A DNA stretch of 17,737 nt from Victivallales bacterium (GCA_017963875.1 JAGCTA010000073.1:1-17737), one strand, 5' to 3'. Positions 7,276-14,752 are shown, counted from the stretch's first letter. The notes: a model not told the origin generated them from the letters alone. Made by a program: numbers and translations.

Positions 7276-7986
7276 CTATAGCGTTGAAGCCGTGTGGATG
7301 AGTTCCTTGATGACGTGTTTTTCTGGAGACGTTGGTGCAAAGCGCGCGATATTGAGTTTCTGGAAAAACTCGGGATGCGATTTAGGTGTGATGTCCTTTT
7401 CGGCGAGCAGAGCGGGAATGGCGTCCAGCGATTCGCGGGTCGGTGGAAGGGTTTGCAGTGACATCGGTGGGTGCTTGAGGTTGCGTAGCAGTTTGCGGAA
7501 GACAATGGTCAGCAGGATAATTCCGATGAATGCCGCAATGGTTTGAAGTGCATTTGGGGGCGGAGCGGGAATGTCAGAAGCGTTTTGAAATGCAATGGGG
7601 GCCGATGGAATGCCGACGGAGGTCGGATGGAATTCTGGCAGGGTGAAGGAATAGCCATTGTTTAACGTAATTTCTTGCTCTGGAATGTCTTGAAGTGTCG
7701 CTGGAAACAGAAGGCACGTTTGAGTCCAGAGCGGTCCCTCCACTGTGATTTTGGCAAGTTGCACGGGAGCGCGGTAGGCGGCAACGAGGCAGGTGCCATC
7801 GACCTCAAACGGACAGATTTCCTTTGGGGGGAACAGCGAGCGGATGGTGAGGATGACTTTGATTGGCGAGTCTTCATGCTCAGGCATGAGGATTTCATGG
7901 TGATGAACTGCCTGCGGAGCATCGCTCCAAAGGCAGAGCATCATCAGGAGCAAAGTGAAGATGATAAATGAAAATCGCCTGAACAT
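7276..7986 (-). CDS. Bat-operon membrane protein (DUF4381/BatD-like position)
   Basis: 236 residues. A signal peptide or first helix (about 4-20, FSFIIFTLLLMMLCLW) is followed by a roughly 120-residue extracytoplasmic domain, one membrane helix (about 148-165, QTIAAFIGIILLTIVF), and a basic then mixed cytoplasmic tail of about 70 residues. The tail ends with FFQKLNIARFAPTSPEKH, resembling the C-terminal part of DUF4381 and BatD-type proteins found in MoxR-Bat loci. The family assignment is by architecture and position, not by a firm signature. It is the first gene of the minus-strand run and has a well-formed promoter at 8028-8056. No clear Shine-Dalgarno precedes the ATG. Confidence 0.65.
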   Translation of the reverse strand: MFRRFSFIIFTLLLMMLCLWSDAPQAVHHHEILMPEHEDSPIKVILTIRSLFPPKEICPFEVDGTCLVAAYRAPVQLAKITVEGPLWTQTCLLFPATLQDIPEQEITLNNGYSFTLPEFHPTSVGIPSAPIAFQNASDIPAPPPNALQTIAAFIGIILLTIVFRKLLRNLKHPPMSLQTLPPTRESLDAIPALLAEKDITPKSHPEFFQKLNIARFAPTSPEKHVIKELIHTASTL

Positions 7987-8027
7987 GAAGTTTTTTTTGT
8001 AAGATGAATGGTATTTTCCAACAAATG

Positions 8028-8056
8028 AATATAGTTAATGAAATACGGAAATGCAA
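8028..8056 (-). promoter_or_regulatory. Promoter of the Bat operon
   Basis: On the minus strand TTGCAT (8051-8056), a 17-bp spacer and TATATT (8028-8033). Transcription would start near 8021, 35 bases before the first Bat gene. The box pair resembles the one upstream of the FHA-MoxR gene (11552-11580). Confidence 0.6.
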
Positions 8057-8094
8057 ACCGATTCCTGAATCGAGTCATTCGGCGGACGGTTTGC
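8053..8094. promoter_or_regulatory. Nested inverted repeats between the Bat operon and nfo
   Basis: GCAAACCG (8053-8060) is the exact reverse complement of CGGTTTGC (8087-8094). Inside it lies a second dyad, CGATTC-CT-GAATCG (8059-8072). The outer left arm overlaps the -35 box of the Bat promoter, so a repressor or a transcript structure for nfo are both possible. Confidence 0.5.
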
Positions 8095-8129
8095 TAGAGT
8101 CAGGTGAAATGCAAAAACAGGCAAAGGCT

Positions 8130-8963
8130 ATGTTCAGGATTGGATGTCATTTATCTGCTTCAAATGGCTTTCTCGCCATGGGAAAGACGGCGCAGTCTAT
8201 CGGTGCGAATACGTTTCAGTTTTTTACACGCAATCCGCGTGGCGGAAAGGCAAAGGACCTGGATATGCAGGATGTCTCCGATTTCCTTGCCTTTGCACAG
8301 GAACATGATATTGGTCAACTGGTTGCCCATGCGCCATATACGCTGAATGCCTGTGGGGCGGAGGCGCGCGTGAGAGATTTCGCTCGTGAGGTCATGGCGG
8401 ATGATTTGAAGAGAATGGAGGCGGTTCCTGGAAACTACTACAATTTCCACCCAGGCAGCCATGTGGGGCAGGGGGCCGATGAGGGGATTCGCATTATCGC
8501 CGAACTCCTGAATGACTTGCTGATGCCCGAACAGACTACGATGGTGCTTCTGGAGACGATGGCGGGCAAGGGGTCGGAAGTCGGAGGAACATTCAATGAA
8601 CTCCGCAGAATCATCGACATGCTGAAATTGCCAGACAAAGTCGGCGTATGCCTTGATACATGCCATGTGAACGATGCGGGATATGATATCGTCAACAACC
8701 TTGATGGCGTGCTGAAGGAATTCGACCGTGTCATCGGGCTGGACAGACTGAAGGCAATCCATCTCAATGACAGCATGAATCCATTGGGTGCCCACAAGGA
8801 CAGGCACGAGGTCATCGGGGGAGGGCACATTGGAAAAGATGCCCTGGCGCGAGTCATCAACCATCCAAAACTTGCCAATCTGCCATTTCTTCTTGAGACA
8901 CCGAATGAACTCGACGGCTATGCAAAGGAAATAGCGCTTCTCAAATCCCTGCGCACTCTCTGA
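8130..8963 (+). CDS. nfo: Deoxyribonuclease IV (endonuclease IV)
   Basis: 277 residues from the chosen start, matching the usual 275-285 of the family. Endonuclease IV cleaves DNA 5' of abasic sites in base excision repair and uses three zinc ions. The metal-binding set is visible in order: [51 protein letters not shown] and GHIG, and the terminal LLETPNE. The start at 8130 gives [13 protein letters not shown], where the family's proteins begin. In-frame ATGs at 8109 (preceded by AGGTG, close spacing) and 8004 would add 7 or 42 residues; the longest would run through the Bat promoter and a dyad and has no family counterpart. The next gene starts two bases after its stop. Confidence 0.93.
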   Translation: MFRIGCHLSASNGFLAMGKTAQSIGANTFQFFTRNPRGGKAKDLDMQDVSDFLAFAQEHDIGQLVAHAPYTLNACGAEARVRDFAREVMADDLKRMEAVPGNYYNFHPGSHVGQGADEGIRIIAELLNDLLMPEQTTMVLLETMAGKGSEVGGTFNELRRIIDMLKLPDKVGVCLDTCHVNDAGYDIVNNLDGVLKEFDRVIGLDRLKAIHLNDSMNPLGAHKDRHEVIGGGHIGKDALARVINHPKLANLPFLLETPNELDGYAKEIALLKSLRTL

Positions 8964-8965
8964 AC

Positions 8966-10078
8966 ATGAATTCGGCATTACACAAGGCAGTTGCTTTTTT
9001 CAAGGCGCATGTCGTTCTCATGATTGCGATTGCGGCGGCACTGATAACTACGGCGATGGTACCGCCAGACGCCAAATGGCTAGACTATTTCGACTGGAAG
9101 ACGCTCAGTTGTCTCTTCTGCACGCTGGCAGTCGTCGGTGCCTTGCGGAACATCCTTTTTTTCACGATGTTGTCGCACAGCGTCGTGAAATTGTTCCGAA
9201 CGACGCGCATGAGCATACTGGCACTGTGTTATATCACATTTATCGGCTCGATGATCATCGCCAACGACATGGCGTTGCTGACTTTCCTGCCGCTGGGGTA
9301 TTATGTTTTGTCGAGCACGGACAACAAGCGTCTCATGGCGTTCACCTTCATCATGCAGAACATTTCAGCGAATCTTGGCGGGATGCTGACGCCTTTTGGC
9401 AATCCCCAGAATCTGTATCTTTACACGAAATTCCACATAGATACCGTGGAATTCATGTCCATCATGCTGCTGCCTTTTGCCGTGTCAGTGGCGATGATCA
9501 CCTTGTGCTGCCTGATATTTGTGAAAAGTGCTCCTTTGAGAATTGGCTATGCGCCTGTGCGCCATTATCCTGTGCGGATGACGATTTATCTGCTGCTGTT
9601 TGCGCTGTCGGTCATCATCGTTTTCAGGATTGTGCCGTATCCGTATGGCCTTGCCATTATCACGGGGACATTGCTGTTTATGGACAGAAAGGCATTGAAG
9701 AGCGTGGATTATCCGTTGCTTATGACATTCACTGCGTTTTTTGTGTTTTCGGGCAACATGTCCCGCATTCAGGCGGTCAGGGATGTGATGGAATGCCTGT
9801 TGGCGAAAAGCACGCTGATTTTCAGCACGTTGTCCTGCCAGTTCATCAGTAATGTTCCGTCGGCCATTCTGCTGTCTCAATTCACGGACAATTACCGTGA
9901 CCTTTTGATTGGCGTGAATATCGGCGGGACAGGTACGCTGATTGCCTCTCTCGCCTCACTGATTACCTTCAGCCAATATCAACGTCTGAATCCAGGGGAT
10001 ACGCGCCATTATCTGTTGCTGTTTGCGGAGTTGAACGTTTTGTTTCTTGCCGTGCTCTTGGCAGTTTGCAGCATTTAA
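8966..10078 (+). CDS. SLC13/ArsB-NhaD superfamily permease
   Basis: 370 residues with about ten membrane segments. The duplicated structure of the ion-transporter superfamily shows as two related signatures: NDMALLTFLPL (about 100-110) with GGMLTPFGNPQNLYLY (138-153) in the first half, and SNVPSAILLS with VNIGGTGTLIASLASLITF in the second. This pattern matches YbiR-like SLC13-type anion permeases annotated as citrate or inorganic-anion carriers; the substrate cannot be deduced. It is somewhat short for the superfamily, but both signature repeats are intact. It begins two bases after nfo and is presumably co-transcribed and translationally coupled with it, though no functional link to DNA repair is obvious. 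Confidence 0.85.
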   Translation: MNSALHKAVAFFKAHVVLMIAIAAALITTAMVPPDAKWLDYFDWKTLSCLFCTLAVVGALRNILFFTMLSHSVVKLFRTTRMSILALCYITFIGSMIIANDMALLTFLPLGYYVLSSTDNKRLMAFTFIMQNISANLGGMLTPFGNPQNLYLYTKFHIDTVEFMSIMLLPFAVSVAMITLCCLIFVKSAPLRIGYAPVRHYPVRMTIYLLLFALSVIIVFRIVPYPYGLAIITGTLLFMDRKALKSVDYPLLMTFTAFFVFSGNMSRIQAVRDVMECLLAKSTLIFSTLSCQFISNVPSAILLSQFTDNYRDLLIGVNIGGTGTLIASLASLITFSQYQRLNPGDTRHYLLLFAELNVLFLAVLLAVCSI

Positions 10079-10129
10079 GCCACGTGGTTGGGGGGCGATT
10101 GCAGAACCATCTTTACCTTGCGATTCGCG

Positions 10130-11497
10130 TCAATAATCCTTCGCGGAAGGCTCTGGAACATTCTCCACTAGTTTCGAGACAATGGCATCCGTCGTAATCC
10201 CTTCGGAATCAGCCGTGAAATTAGTGAAAAGCCTATGGCGCAACACTGGAATCGCCAACGCCTTCACATCCGCGCATGAAACATTCACACGCCCCCCAAG
10301 GACGGCTCGCGCCTTCGCCCCAAGAACTAGGCATTGCGCGGCACGGGGGCCCGCGCCACAATGGATGTGCTGCTTGATGAAATCTGGTGCCTCGTCGGAA
10401 TTCGGACGCGTCATACGGACTAACCGCGTTGCATATTTGACGACATGCGGCGACACAGGCAAGTCACGTACGACATTTTGAATACGGATAATGTCTTCGG
10501 CGGAAATCACTTGCCTTAAATCGACCTTCTGCTTCATCGTCGTCGCCATGACGATTTGCTCTTCCTCGTCTGCTTTTGGATAATCGACAAAAATGTTGAA
10601 CATGAAACGGTCCAACTGCGCTTCTGGGAGCGGATAGGTACCCTCTTGCTCCAGAGGGTTCTGCGTTGCGAGCACAAAGAACGGCGGTTCAAGTTTGAAA
10701 ATCTGGTTGGAAGCGGTTACCTGTTTTTCCTGCATGGCCTCCAGCAGGGCGGCCTGCGTTTTCGGCGGGGTTCGGTTGATTTCATCCGCGAGGAGCATGT
10801 TGGTGAAAATCGGCCCTTTGATAAAGCGGAAACTTCTACGCCCAGTGCCTTCTTCGACGTCAAGGATATCCGTCCCGATGATATCGGATGGCATGAGGTC
10901 AGGGGTGAACTGGACTCGTTTGAAATTCAGCCTGAGAATTTTCGCCAAGGTGGATACCATGAGTGTTTTGGCAAGGCCAGGCAGACCGATCATCAGGCAA
11001 TGGCCACCCGCTGCAATCGCTATCAGCAGTTGGGACGCGACGTCTTTCTGACCGACAATGACACGTCCGAGTTCATTTAGAACCTGGCCCGTGATTTTGC
11101 CGATGCTTTTGATTTCCTCGACGGAAAATGACTCGCCCATCGGCATCGGCGACGGCGAAAAGGTTTCTTTCTCCGCCGAGAAGAACGGCTGTTCTTCCTG
11201 TGCGGACGATGTGTTCAGCAAGAACTTCACGCGGACATTGCCGAAGACAATATCGCAGTCGCCTTTGAGCAACGTACTGCCGACCTTCTGGCCGTTGATA
11301 AACGTCCCGTTTTGGCTTCCGACATCTTCCAGTTTCCAGAAGCCTTGCAGGAAAGTGAGCACGGCATGTTGTCTGGAAATCGACGCATGGTTGATGCAGA
11401 CATTGTTGTCGGCGGTTCTTCCGATAGTCACTGTTCCAGTGGAGAAATCGAATTGCTGCCCAGCATCGGGGCCTTCAAGAATAATCAGTCTTGCCAT
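10130..11497 (-). CDS. FHA-domain/MoxR AAA+ ATPase fusion
   Basis: 455 residues in two parts. Residues 1-95 form a forkhead-associated domain with the phosphothreonine-binding residues in place: GR (26-27), SRQH (41-44) and SQNGT (61-65). After a linker comes a MoxR-family AAA_3 ATPase (about 125-440) with Walker A GLPGLAKT (171-178), Walker B LLADEIN (235-241), ALLEAMQE, sensor ATQNPLEQEGTYPLPEAQLDRF (277-298) and the C-terminal lid. MoxR ATPases act as chaperone-like partners of VWA and DUF58 proteins, and such genes lie 2.1 kb away at 5432-7986. Most MoxR proteins lack an FHA domain, so this fusion suggests control by Ser/Thr phosphorylation. No kinase gene is seen. The ATG is preceded by a weak AGG and by a promoter at 11552-11580. 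Confidence 0.93.
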   Translation of the reverse strand: MARLIILEGPDAGQQFDFSTGTVTIGRTADNNVCINHASISRQHAVLTFLQGFWKLEDVGSQNGTFINGQKVGSTLLKGDCDIVFGNVRVKFLLNTSSAQEEQPFFSAEKETFSPSPMPMGESFSVEEIKSIGKITGQVLNELGRVIVGQKDVASQLLIAIAAGGHCLMIGLPGLAKTLMVSTLAKILRLNFKRVQFTPDLMPSDIIGTDILDVEEGTGRRSFRFIKGPIFTNMLLADEINRTPPKTQAALLEAMQEKQVTASNQIFKLEPPFFVLATQNPLEQEGTYPLPEAQLDRFMFNIFVDYPKADEEEQIVMATTMKQKVDLRQVISAEDIIRIQNVVRDLPVSPHVVKYATRLVRMTRPNSDEAPDFIKQHIHCGAGPRAAQCLVLGAKARAVLGGRVNVSCADVKALAIPVLRHRLFTNFTADSEGITTDAIVSKLVENVPEPSAKDY

Positions 11498-11551
11498 AAG
11501 TAATGCCTGTATGTGGATGGTGGGTCGAAGACAGATAACGCTTTTGAAATT

Positions 11552-11580
11552 AACATAGCAGACAAGTCGTCAAAATGCAA
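11552..11580 (-). promoter_or_regulatory. Promoter of the FHA-MoxR gene
   Basis: On the minus strand TTGCAT (11575-11580), 17 bp, then TATGTT (11552-11557). The start point would be near 11545, giving a leader of about 48 bases. The boxes and spacing match those of the Bat operon promoter. Confidence 0.5.
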
Positions 11581-11656
11581 TCTGCAACAGCAAAGGCGCC
11601 ATGGAAGCCGTTCATTAAAGGCAAGAGAATCCCGCATGCTCGCCATGGTTGGTAAC

Positions 11657-11683
11657 AAAAAAGCCCATCAAATGGATGGGCTT
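11657..11683 (-). terminator. Intrinsic terminator of the tRNA operon
   Basis: On the minus strand a perfect 9-bp stem (11675-11683 with 11661-11669), 5-nt loop, and a run of T (read as A at 11657-11662). It lies ten bases beyond the 3' end of the last tRNA-Asp. Confidence 0.9.
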
Positions 11684-11692
11684 GGGAAGGAC

Positions 11693-11769
11693 TGGCGGAG
11701 TTGACGAGGCTCGAACTCGCAACCTTCGCCGTGACAGGGCGATGCTCTAACCAATTGCGCTACAACTCC
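11693..11769 (-). tRNA. tRNA-Asp(GTC), second copy in the transcript
   Basis: 77 nt including an encoded CCA. On the minus strand the acceptor GGAGTTG/CAACTCC, D arm GCGC/GAGC, anticodon stem TCGCC/GGCGA with loop CTGTCAC (anticodon GTC), and T arm with TTCGAGC all pair. It is identical in sequence to the copy at 11793-11869. Confidence 0.97.
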
Positions 11770-11792
11770 GTTCGAGACTGATTGAAAAGACC

Positions 11793-11869
11793 TGGCGGAG
11801 TTGACGAGGCTCGAACTCGCAACCTTCGCCGTGACAGGGCGATGCTCTAACCAATTGCGCTACAACTCC
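11793..11869 (-). tRNA. tRNA-Asp(GTC), first copy in the transcript
   Basis: 77 nt with encoded CCA and all four arms paired; loop CTGTCAC gives anticodon GTC. It is an exact duplicate of 11693-11769, offset by 100 bp, with 23 bp of unrelated spacer between the two. Confidence 0.97.
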
Positions 11870-11970
11870 AAGGTCTTTGTGAGACTGTCACTTTCCAATG
11901 ACAATCCCTTTTACTTTACCGTGCTTTTCCCTTTTTTCAATTCGTTTTGCAATTTTCATGGAAAACGAAC

Positions 11971-12044
11971 TGGAGCGGGCGAAGGGAATCGAACCCTCCT
12001 AGCCAGCTTGGAAGGCTGGAGCATTACCACTATGCTACGCCCGC
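11971..12044 (-). tRNA. tRNA-Gly(TCC)
   Basis: 74 nt with encoded CCA. Acceptor GCGGGCG/CGCCCGC, anticodon stem CCAGC/GCTGG with loop CTTCCAA (anticodon TCC), and T arm GAGGG/CCCTT with loop TTCGATT are all clear on the minus strand. It is the first gene of the tRNA operon; 101 bp separate it from the first tRNA-Asp. Confidence 0.97.
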
Positions 12045-12063
12045 ATGGAAAAACAACATACTT

Positions 12064-12091
12064 ACTTTAATGCCTTTTGAAGAAAATGCAA
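12064..12091 (-). promoter_or_regulatory. Candidate promoter of the tRNA operon
   Basis: On the minus strand TTGCAT (12086-12091), 16 bp, TAAAGT (12064-12069), about 20 bp before the tRNA-Gly 5' end. The -35 box is half of a perfect 6-1-6 dyad, ATGCAAATTGCAT (12086-12098). The surrounding 240 bp (12045-12284) hold no gene and are strongly AT-rich. Confidence 0.45.
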
Positions 12092-12206
12092 ATTGCATGA
12101 TGGTTAAAAAATATATATTTCCAGTGGCGGAGAAGCAGAAATTACCCCTATAATCAGCAAAAAATTAGTTTTTCAATTTGAAATAAACCAATTTTAATTT
12201 AACTTA

Positions 12207-12234
12207 TTGAACTTAAGTCATATTAGCCTAAAAT
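12207..12234 (+). promoter_or_regulatory. Promoter of the 77-aa/heptosyltransferase unit
   Basis: TTGAAC (12207-12212), 16 bp, TAAAAT (12229-12234), with the start near 12241 and a leader of about 44 bases. The box and spacing are the same type as those upstream of the TAXI gene (233-260). Confidence 0.6.
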
Positions 12235-12284
12235 AGTGTGACCAACCCCAAACAAAACCAGACCTTAAATCAGGAGAAAAGACA

Positions 12285-12518
12285 ATGGCAGAAAAAAAAG
12301 AAATCTTCGCAGATGGCATCGGACAGATTCATTTCGCAGGCGGCATGGTACGCTTCGACCTCATTACCCTCCAGCCAGCGGAAGAAGGCAAGGCCCCCAT
12401 CCCTGAATCTCATACCCGACTCATCATGCCTCCACAGGGGTTCCTCGCGGCTTTCAACTCCATGCAACAACTCATCGACAAACTCGTCGAGGCGGGTGTG
12501 CTCAAGAAGAACAACTAA
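12285..12518 (+). CDS. Small conserved-looking protein, weakly DUF3467-like
   Basis: 77 residues, no signal peptide or membrane helix. The chain reads as a compact fold: MAEKKEIFADGIGQIHFAGG, then VRFDLITLQP, a linker AEEGKAPIPES, then HTRLIMPPQGFLAAFNSMQQ and a short C-terminal helix. A hydrophobic strand, then R(L/I)IM.PQ, then an amphipathic helix ending before a Lys-rich tail recalls DUF3467-type small proteins, but the resemblance is weak. A good AGGAG (12272-12276) lies eight bases before ATG, and a promoter stands upstream, so it is very likely translated. It is the first gene of the unit, 19 bp before the heptosyltransferase. Function unknown; a role as partner of that enzyme is only a guess from position. 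Confidence 0.8.
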   Translation: MAEKKEIFADGIGQIHFAGGMVRFDLITLQPAEEGKAPIPESHTRLIMPPQGFLAAFNSMQQLIDKLVEAGVLKKNN

Positions 12519-12537
12519 AACAGGGAACCAATAAAAC

Positions 12538-13896
12538 ATGCCAGACTTCACCATCAATCCAGATTTCGGCGCGAACACCAATAACTACAGCATCAATATG
12601 ACGCCCGCAACAGGTGCACAGCCTACCGTTGCCCCTTCCGAGCCGCCGAAGAGCACGGGTGACCCTGATCTCGCGCCTGGACAGAAACGTCCCGAAGGGG
12701 CGCAGAAGTCCATCTACGGCGAAATCCCACAGATTCCCGTTCTGGATGCGGTGGAGGGCATCAAGTTCGACTTCAATCACGGCATCCGCATCCTTTTCCC
12801 CCACAACGGGAAGAATTACCATGTCACTTTCATGGACATCGACACGGGCGTCATCCTCTATAGCAACGATACCGTGCCTGGTGCGTTCATCACTTCCGTC
12901 AAGAAGTTCTACATCAAGTTCCGCCTCATCATCCATGAGAAGGGGAACGAGAAGCCTATCTTCGAGCATGACATGGATTTGACGGACAAGGAAGTCATGG
13001 TGCAGTTGCCCGTCGGGACCATTGGCGATTCGATTGGGTGGTTCTCCTACGTGGAACGTTTCCAATTGAAGCACAAGTGCAAACTCATCTGCGTGATGAC
13101 TCCGTGGATTGCCTCACTTGTGAAAGACCAGTACCCCGACATCACTTTCATTGCGCCTGCGGACACCGTGAAGTACAAGCCATACGCCTCCTACTACATG
13201 GGGCTGTTCTTCAGGGGCGATGTCGATAACCAGCCCATTGATTTCCGCTACATCGGCCTCCACCGCACGGCGGGCTATATCCTGGGGCTTGACGGCGACG
13301 ACCTCAATGACCTGCCGCCACGCTTCAATCTTTCCGCTCCGAGGCAGATTCAGGAGAAGTACGTCTGCATCGCGGCGCAGTCCTCCAGCCAGGCCAAATA
13401 TTGGAACAACCCGTTCGGCTGGCTGACTGTCGTCAAGTTCCTAAAGGACAACGGTTATCGTGTGTTGTGTATCGACAAGGAGAAAGTCCACGGCGTCGGT
13501 CTCCACTGGAACTACATCCCCTACGGCGCAGAGGATTTCACGGGCGATATCCCGCTTCAGGAACGCGTGAACCTCATCAAGGATGCTGATTTCTTCATCG
13601 GCCTTTCCAGTGGCCTGTCTTGGGTTGCCTGGGGTTGCAATGTGCCGATTGTCATGATTTCTGGCTTCACGCATCCGACTAATGAGTTCCATACGCCCTA
13701 CCGCATTATCAACTACCACACATGCCATTCATGCTGGAATGACATGCGCGAGAATTTCGACCATTTTGATTTTCTCTGGTGCCCGCGCCACAAGGGCGAC
13801 GACCGCCAGTTCGAGTGTACCCGCCTCATCTCGCCCGAACAGGTGATTGCAACGATCAAGAAAATTCCCACATTCCGCCCTGCGAGCGAGAAATAA
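12538..13896 (+). CDS. BAHT/TibC-like autotransporter O-heptosyltransferase
   Basis: 452 residues. A low-complexity Pro/Thr-rich N-terminus (about 1-65) precedes a domain that matches the autotransporter strand-loop-strand O-heptosyltransferase family: GIKFDFNHGIRILFPH, FYIKFRLIIHE, LPVGTIGDSIGWFSYVERF, a GT9-like C-terminal half with CIAAQSSSQAKYWNNP and FFIGLSSGLSWVAWGCNVPIVMI, and a finger with four cysteines (CHSC at 396-399, Cys415, Cys427). Members such as TibC and AAH transfer heptose from ADP-heptose to serines of autotransporter adhesins and bind iron through this finger. No acceptor autotransporter or heptose-synthesis gene is seen here. A start at 12538 has AGGGA eleven bases upstream. 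It is followed 13 bp later by the deacetylase gene. Confidence 0.9.
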   Translation: MPDFTINPDFGANTNNYSINMTPATGAQPTVAPSEPPKSTGDPDLAPGQKRPEGAQKSIYGEIPQIPVLDAVEGIKFDFNHGIRILFPHNGKNYHVTFMDIDTGVILYSNDTVPGAFITSVKKFYIKFRLIIHEKGNEKPIFEHDMDLTDKEVMVQLPVGTIGDSIGWFSYVERFQLKHKCKLICVMTPWIASLVKDQYPDITFIAPADTVKYKPYASYYMGLFFRGDVDNQPIDFRYIGLHRTAGYILGLDGDDLNDLPPRFNLSAPRQIQEKYVCIAAQSSSQAKYWNNPFGWLTVVKFLKDNGYRVLCIDKEKVHGVGLHWNYIPYGAEDFTGDIPLQERVNLIKDADFFIGLSSGLSWVAWGCNVPIVMISGFTHPTNEFHTPYRIINYHTCHSCWNDMRENFDHFDFLWCPRHKGDDRQFECTRLISPEQVIATIKKIPTFRPASEK

Positions 13897-13909
13897 GTCT
13901 TGAATTTAT

Positions 13910-14737
13910 ATGTTGAAGGATATCAGACGTTATTTGATGATCGGTGCCCATCCTGATGATGCTGACATCCGTTTTGGCGGAACTGCTTTGAAATTGACAA
14001 GGGCAGGGCATGTGGTCAAATTCGTTTCTCTAAGCAATGGTGACTGCGGACACTTCGATATGTCGCTCAGTAGGGAAGCACTTGCGGAACGTCGGTATAG
14101 GGAAACTCAAGCATCCCGTGCTATTTCAGGTATCAGCGAATATCAGGTATTCAGGGAGAATCACGATTGCGAACTTGAGCCATCGCTGGAAAACCGCAGA
14201 AAGGTCATCTGTCTTATCCGAGAATTCAAGCCCGATGTGGTTTTAACGCATCGCCTGTGTGATTATCATGCGGATCACAGGGCGGCGGCGCAACTGGTGC
14301 TTGACGCTGCGTATCTGACACAAGTCCCAAAATACTGTCCAGAAGCACCGATTCCAACTCTCAATCCAGTTTTCGCCTATACGTGGGATGATTTCACTGA
14401 TCCGAGGCCATTCAGAACCGATGCTCTCGTTCCAATTGACGATGTGCTTGATGACAAATGCCGAATGATGGATTGCCATGCATCGCAGTTCTATGAATGG
14501 CTTGCCTGGGAGAAGAATATCACTTTTGATCACGCACATGCCACATGGGAAGAGAAAAAGAAGATTCTCCTGGTTTCACTGGAGCGCTTCATCAGGGCGG
14601 CTGACCGTGGCCGTGGGCAGTTGATCTCTTTGTATGGCGAGGCGGGAAAGACAATCCGCTATGCGGAAGCATTCGAATACTGCCCCTACGGACGAAAAGT
14701 CTCTATGGACGAATTTCAGGCTATCATGCAGCCGTGA
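13910..14737 (+). CDS. PIG-L/LmbE family deacetylase
   Basis: 275 residues. The zinc-binding signatures of the family are present: AHPDD (13-17) near the N-terminus and HADH (120-123) in the segment THRLCDYHADHRAAAQLV. Family members remove N-acetyl groups from GlcNAc-containing sugars (PIG-L, MshB, BshB) or other amides. It lies 13 bp after the heptosyltransferase and is presumably co-transcribed, which suggests a role in modifying a sugar nucleotide or glycan, though many PIG-L genes are unlinked to their substrates. The ATG at 13910 has no clear Shine-Dalgarno; an internal ATG at 13937 would remove the first nine residues but keep AHPDD. Confidence 0.9.
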   Translation: MLKDIRRYLMIGAHPDDADIRFGGTALKLTRAGHVVKFVSLSNGDCGHFDMSLSREALAERRYRETQASRAISGISEYQVFRENHDCELEPSLENRRKVICLIREFKPDVVLTHRLCDYHADHRAAAQLVLDAAYLTQVPKYCPEAPIPTLNPVFAYTWDDFTDPRPFRTDALVPIDDVLDDKCRMMDCHASQFYEWLAWEKNITFDHAHATWEEKKKILLVSLERFIRAADRGRGQLISLYGEAGKTIRYAEAFEYCPYGRKVSMDEFQAIMQP

Positions 14738-14752
14738 GCGCAGGTGCCAGGT

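Noticed and set aside
8004..8129. 42-residue extension of endonuclease IV
   Set aside because: Family proteins begin at the (M)FRIGCHLS segment, and the extension overlaps the Bat promoter and nested dyads.
8160..8978. Long minus-strand open frame (272 codons)
   Set aside because: It is antisense to nfo, whose zinc-binding motifs are complete; the frame is a by-product of codon use.
10079..10129. Terminator between the convergent permease and FHA-MoxR genes
   Set aside because: Only a weak TGGTT/AACCA pairing with a long loop is visible and there is no proper T-run.
11770..11792. Possible attachment site or integrated element at the tRNA genes
   Set aside because: The repeat is the tRNA-Asp gene itself in full, both copies are intact, and no integrase gene is in the window.
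12502..13074. Minus-strand open frame (190 codons)
   Set aside because: It is antisense to the heptosyltransferase and has no recognisable domain or ribosome site.
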